Shown piece by piece: positions 61,600-64,000 of a stretch of DNA of 64,000 bases (positions within the stretch are counted from its first letter, which is position 1; every line of letters begins with the position of its first letter). Made by a program: the position numbers and the translations under genes. The stretch covers positions 248,001 to 312,000 of the forward strand of contig JADFUC010002429.1 in NCBI GenBank assembly GCA_019722365.1. The letters run 5' to 3'. Under the pieces are notes generated by a model. The model searched no databases. It was not told the origin of the DNA and saw nothing but the letters and a program-made list of their open reading frames with translations. Source of the stretch: Lithospermum erythrorhizon. Lineage: Eukaryota; Streptophyta; Magnoliopsida; Boraginales; Boraginaceae.

Positions 61600-61710
61600 C
61601 TGCCTGAACTCCTTGAGATGCCCCCTCGGATAAGCTTCTCAATTTCAGCTTTCAAAACACGGCAGTCATCGATTAATCGTACCCGTGGTCACTTTGGGAT
61701 ACTCATAGAA
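61600..61710 (-). pseudogene. gag C-terminal remnant of the Tat-like element
   Basis: Minus-strand frames give DDCRVLKAEIEKLIRGG, then a shifted HLKEFRQKSP. This is the segment of plant gypsy gag just after the zinc-knuckle region, where family members read 'TEDCxxLKxEIExLIxxGxLKEFV'. The rest of gag, expected at about 61.7-63.0 kb, is present only as unrecognisable broken frames. Confidence 0.55.
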
Positions 61711-63044
61711 AAGTTTCAGGTCTCGCCTATTTGGATGGGACCTCAGTTTTTGAGGTTTCGGCAACAATGTCTTATCCTGCATTTGGGCATATATACTTTT
61801 AAATATCGAAGTTACCAGCCGAGGGCATATCGTTGTAAAGGGTTCTTGATGTTACTTCCTCTTAATTTCTCCTCTCGGAGGCAGCTTCCCATGGTCACTC
61901 ACACAGAGCTAATGTCTCTTGCTTGGGGGTTTCTTTGTAACCTATCCCATTACTTGGTTTCCTCTTTGGTGATCCTTGTGGTTCTTTTGCGATGAACCTC
62001 GATTTCCCCTTGACTACCCTTTTGCTTCCTCAATTTTATGTATTTAGCAAGTTAGTTGGGACAGGCTGATTATTTTGTGTCTTGGCTCGATAAGGCCTTT
62101 CTTTAGGGGCCGAACTGTTCGCTGGGAAGAGCATGATCATTGACACCTTTTAGTCCATAGAGGGTATGTTGGTTAACACCACACTTTTGGAACCGGTTGG
62201 AGTAACCCAGCAGTGTTTCTCACGGGTTTGCTTTCCCAAATTCATCAACGCCTCTTCGTCATGTTCGGCTATGATGGAAACTGACATCTCCATGAATAGG
62301 TCTGCAGGTCTTGTCGGCTGATCAATGAAATTAGGTGGTAGCTTGTGGAACCACTTGTGCGACTCTGAAAACTACTCGGAAGCCCTCGGCATTATACGTG
62401 TACTCCTTTTAAAAGGATAATTGGGAATCATAAGCCTTGATGTGATTAGCAAGTGCTCACGTGCCATCATAACTTTTTGAATTTTGGCATCCTAAAGTCC
62501 CGTGGCATTGACTCGTGTCACCGGCTTTGTATAAGAAGGGGAATTGCTAGGAGTGCGTATTTCTTGGGAACTTTGGAAGGGCAATGTCTACCGGTCTATT
62601 GTTTAGTTCTTCCACTTGCCAGTTGGAACTTTTACTATAACACCATTGTTGCTGACATTGCCACATCCACAGGCGTGCCTTTTTGTTTATTCCACTTGAT
62701 GGGTCGGGTGGCATCTGGTGGCGGTTGTCCTACCGGGAGACCGAGGCAATTTTCTCTTGCTTATGTTACCCCGATTGTCCATTGAATGAGGACCGACTAA
62801 GGGGTGTTAGGCGTGAAAGAATAGTCTTCTTGATTATAACCACGACCCTCTTCATGTTGGTTATGAAAAGGACTGGGTAATCGATATCGCATGCGTTGTT
62901 GTCGATGGTTCCGTCTTGGATTGTAATCCCGCCGACAAATCTCTTCCACATACGACCTTGATTTGTGGTATGACATGTTTTCCGGTCTTTCACGTGATTG
63001 TTTTGAACCGACCCCGTGGTCATGTCGTGAATCTTTGTCAATTA

Positions 63045-63062
63045 GATTCCACAGACGGTGCC
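63045..63062 (-). other. Primer binding site of the Tat-like element
   Basis: The minus strand reads GGCACCGTCTGTGGAATC eight bases after the CA end of the 5' LTR. It resembles the TGGCGCCGTCTGTGGG site of many plant Ty3/gypsy elements with a couple of changes. Confidence 0.6.
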
Positions 63063-63070
63063 GATTAGTA

Positions 63071-63634
63071 TGTATCTTTCCCCGAGGTGTCTAGGGGAGA
63101 ATGTCTCAGTCACGATTCTTGGATTCACCAACTTTGCTCTGGTTGGTGTCATGTATCCTTTCAGTATTGGCTCTCCACGTACCGTTGGTGCAACTGGTTT
63201 GGGCTGGGGATATTTTTGAGGTAGAGGCCCCGGTGTTGTTGTAATGTCCCGCCAGTGGTTACTCCGGTTGTGATCTGGTTCACTGCTCCATGAGGTCTTC
63301 GTGATTAACTTCCAGGGGAGTTGTTGTACACAGATCATGACCGAGTACGATCATGTAAGTCGCTCCGATGCTTTAGTTCGAGATTGTTTATGAGGTATCT
63401 CAGCGGTAAAACATTTAGATTAACATTGCCTTCAAATGAGGGTTTGGCATGGATATTTATAGAGAATGTTGAAGGTCTTGGTGTCTTAAGATGTGTAGAC
63501 GAGTGTCGTGAATTCACAAAGTCCCAATAATAGCCTCTTTTGGGTGGGTGAGCTAAGAGCCTTTTGTCTTGGATTGGATTCCCATAAATGGGCCAATAGG
63601 TCCATTAGGAGGATCCTATTTAATGTACATATCA
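63071..63634 (-). repeat. 5' LTR of the Tat-like element
   Basis: About 564 bases, the partner of 54611-55140. The extra length is an insertion near 63560-63615. On the minus strand it starts TGATATGTACATT and ends GATACA. Confidence 0.75.
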
Positions 63635-64000
63635 AATGTGGTTCTACTCAAACAAATTATTAGTTGAAACAAATAGATAGATCCTTGTTGAGGCAAGAAC
63701 GTAGATGAAGACATACTAATCACTAATGATATATGTAATCAGATTGATACAGTATCCAACAAGTGAAAATATGGAAATGCTCACTAGATTACACTTAAAA
63801 ATTGTGGAAGTATATGAATATTCAACAAGTGAAAACACGTTCATGCGCACATCATTATATACATCATACTGTGTTCAAAGAATTGTCACTAAAATATTAA
63901 CATAAAAAATAAATACAGTTCTTTTAAGTATATTTTCTCATGGAAGATTTCATGAATAATAGGATTATGACAGAGTTATGAACTGCATTTGGGGTTCAAC
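63635..64000. other. AT-rich flank right of the retroelement
   Basis: No gene seen. A short near-duplicate (CAACAAGTGAAAA at 63757 and 63813) is present. The sequence continues beyond the window. Confidence 0.45.

Larger units (their letters stand above)
54611..63634 (-). mobile_element. Decayed Ty3/gypsy LTR retrotransposon, Tat-lineage-like
   Basis: LTRs at about 54611-55140 and 63071-63634 start TGTATC and end ATATCA on the plus strand. They share GGATATTTATAGAGAATGTT followed by GAAGGTCTTGGTGTCTTAAG. Just inside the left LTR the minus strand reads TTAAAAGGAGCAAT, a polypurine tract. Just inside the right LTR it reads GGCACCGTCTGTGGAATC, close to the TGGCGCCGTCTGTGGG primer binding site of many plant gypsy elements. 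Hence the element runs right to left. In order it carries gag, RT, a second (archaeal-type) RNase H, integrase, a minisatellite, and an accessory ORF on the opposite strand. The extra RNase H and antisense ORF are hallmarks of the Tat (Ogre/Retand) lineage. All genes are broken. There is no room for a complete protease and N-terminal RT between gag and the YVDD motif, implying a deletion. An exact target duplication was not found. Confidence 0.8.

Overview
This is AT-rich nuclear DNA from a flowering plant, most likely a eudicot. The evidence is spliced genes with GT-AG introns, plant-specific families (OVATE, NDR1/HIN1-like, GL2-interacting repressor, a plastid DUF1279 protein), Stowaway-type MITEs and decayed Ty3/gypsy retrotransposons of plant type. 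The species cannot be named from the sequence. I saw no bacterial or organellar genes, no CRISPR array, and no convincing tRNA or rRNA gene.

Layout. 1-10.1 kb: a decayed LTR retrotransposon on the minus strand (LTRs about 1003-3025 and 8361-10135, a gag remnant, a primer-binding-site-like sequence). 10.8-15.6 kb: a GIR-type EAR-motif repressor and a UEV1/MMS2-type ubiquitin E2 variant whose second exon is disrupted. 15.6-19.8 kb: AT-rich intergenic DNA. 19.9-20.8 kb: an intronless CAF1 deadenylase. 21.9-22.4 kb: a long foldback element. 25.6-26.1 kb: an OVATE family protein on the minus strand. 27.3-27.6 kb: a Stowaway-like MITE. 28.2-29.5 kb: a three-exon plastid DUF1279/FAM210-like protein. 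30.2-32.1 kb: a two-exon gene for a 102-residue protein of unknown function (minus strand). 32.2-34.5 kb: an AT-rich repeat island with hairpin motifs. 35.4-41.9 kb: an LTR retroelement with a perfect 5-bp target duplication but no recognisable coding capacity. 42.9-48.6 kb: two NDR1/HIN1-like (LEA_2) genes in the same orientation. 51.1-53.6 kb: a fragment carrying an LTR-like stretch and a retroelement accessory ORF. 54.6-63.6 kb: a decayed Ty3/gypsy element of apparent Tat lineage. It has minus-strand gag, RT, second RNase H and integrase remnants, a 3'-side minisatellite, and an accessory reading frame on the opposite strand.

The host genes are unrelated single genes under their own promoters: transcriptional repression (GIR, OVATE), mRNA decay (CAF1), ubiquitin signalling (UEV1), plastid function (DUF1279) and membrane/defence-linked proteins (NHL). 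They form no pathway or operon-like system. The most notable signals are the broken UEV1 exon, the Tat element with its antisense accessory ORF and a second related copy nearby, the long foldback, the non-coding LTR element, and the 32-34 kb repeat island. I found no clear undescribed biological system.
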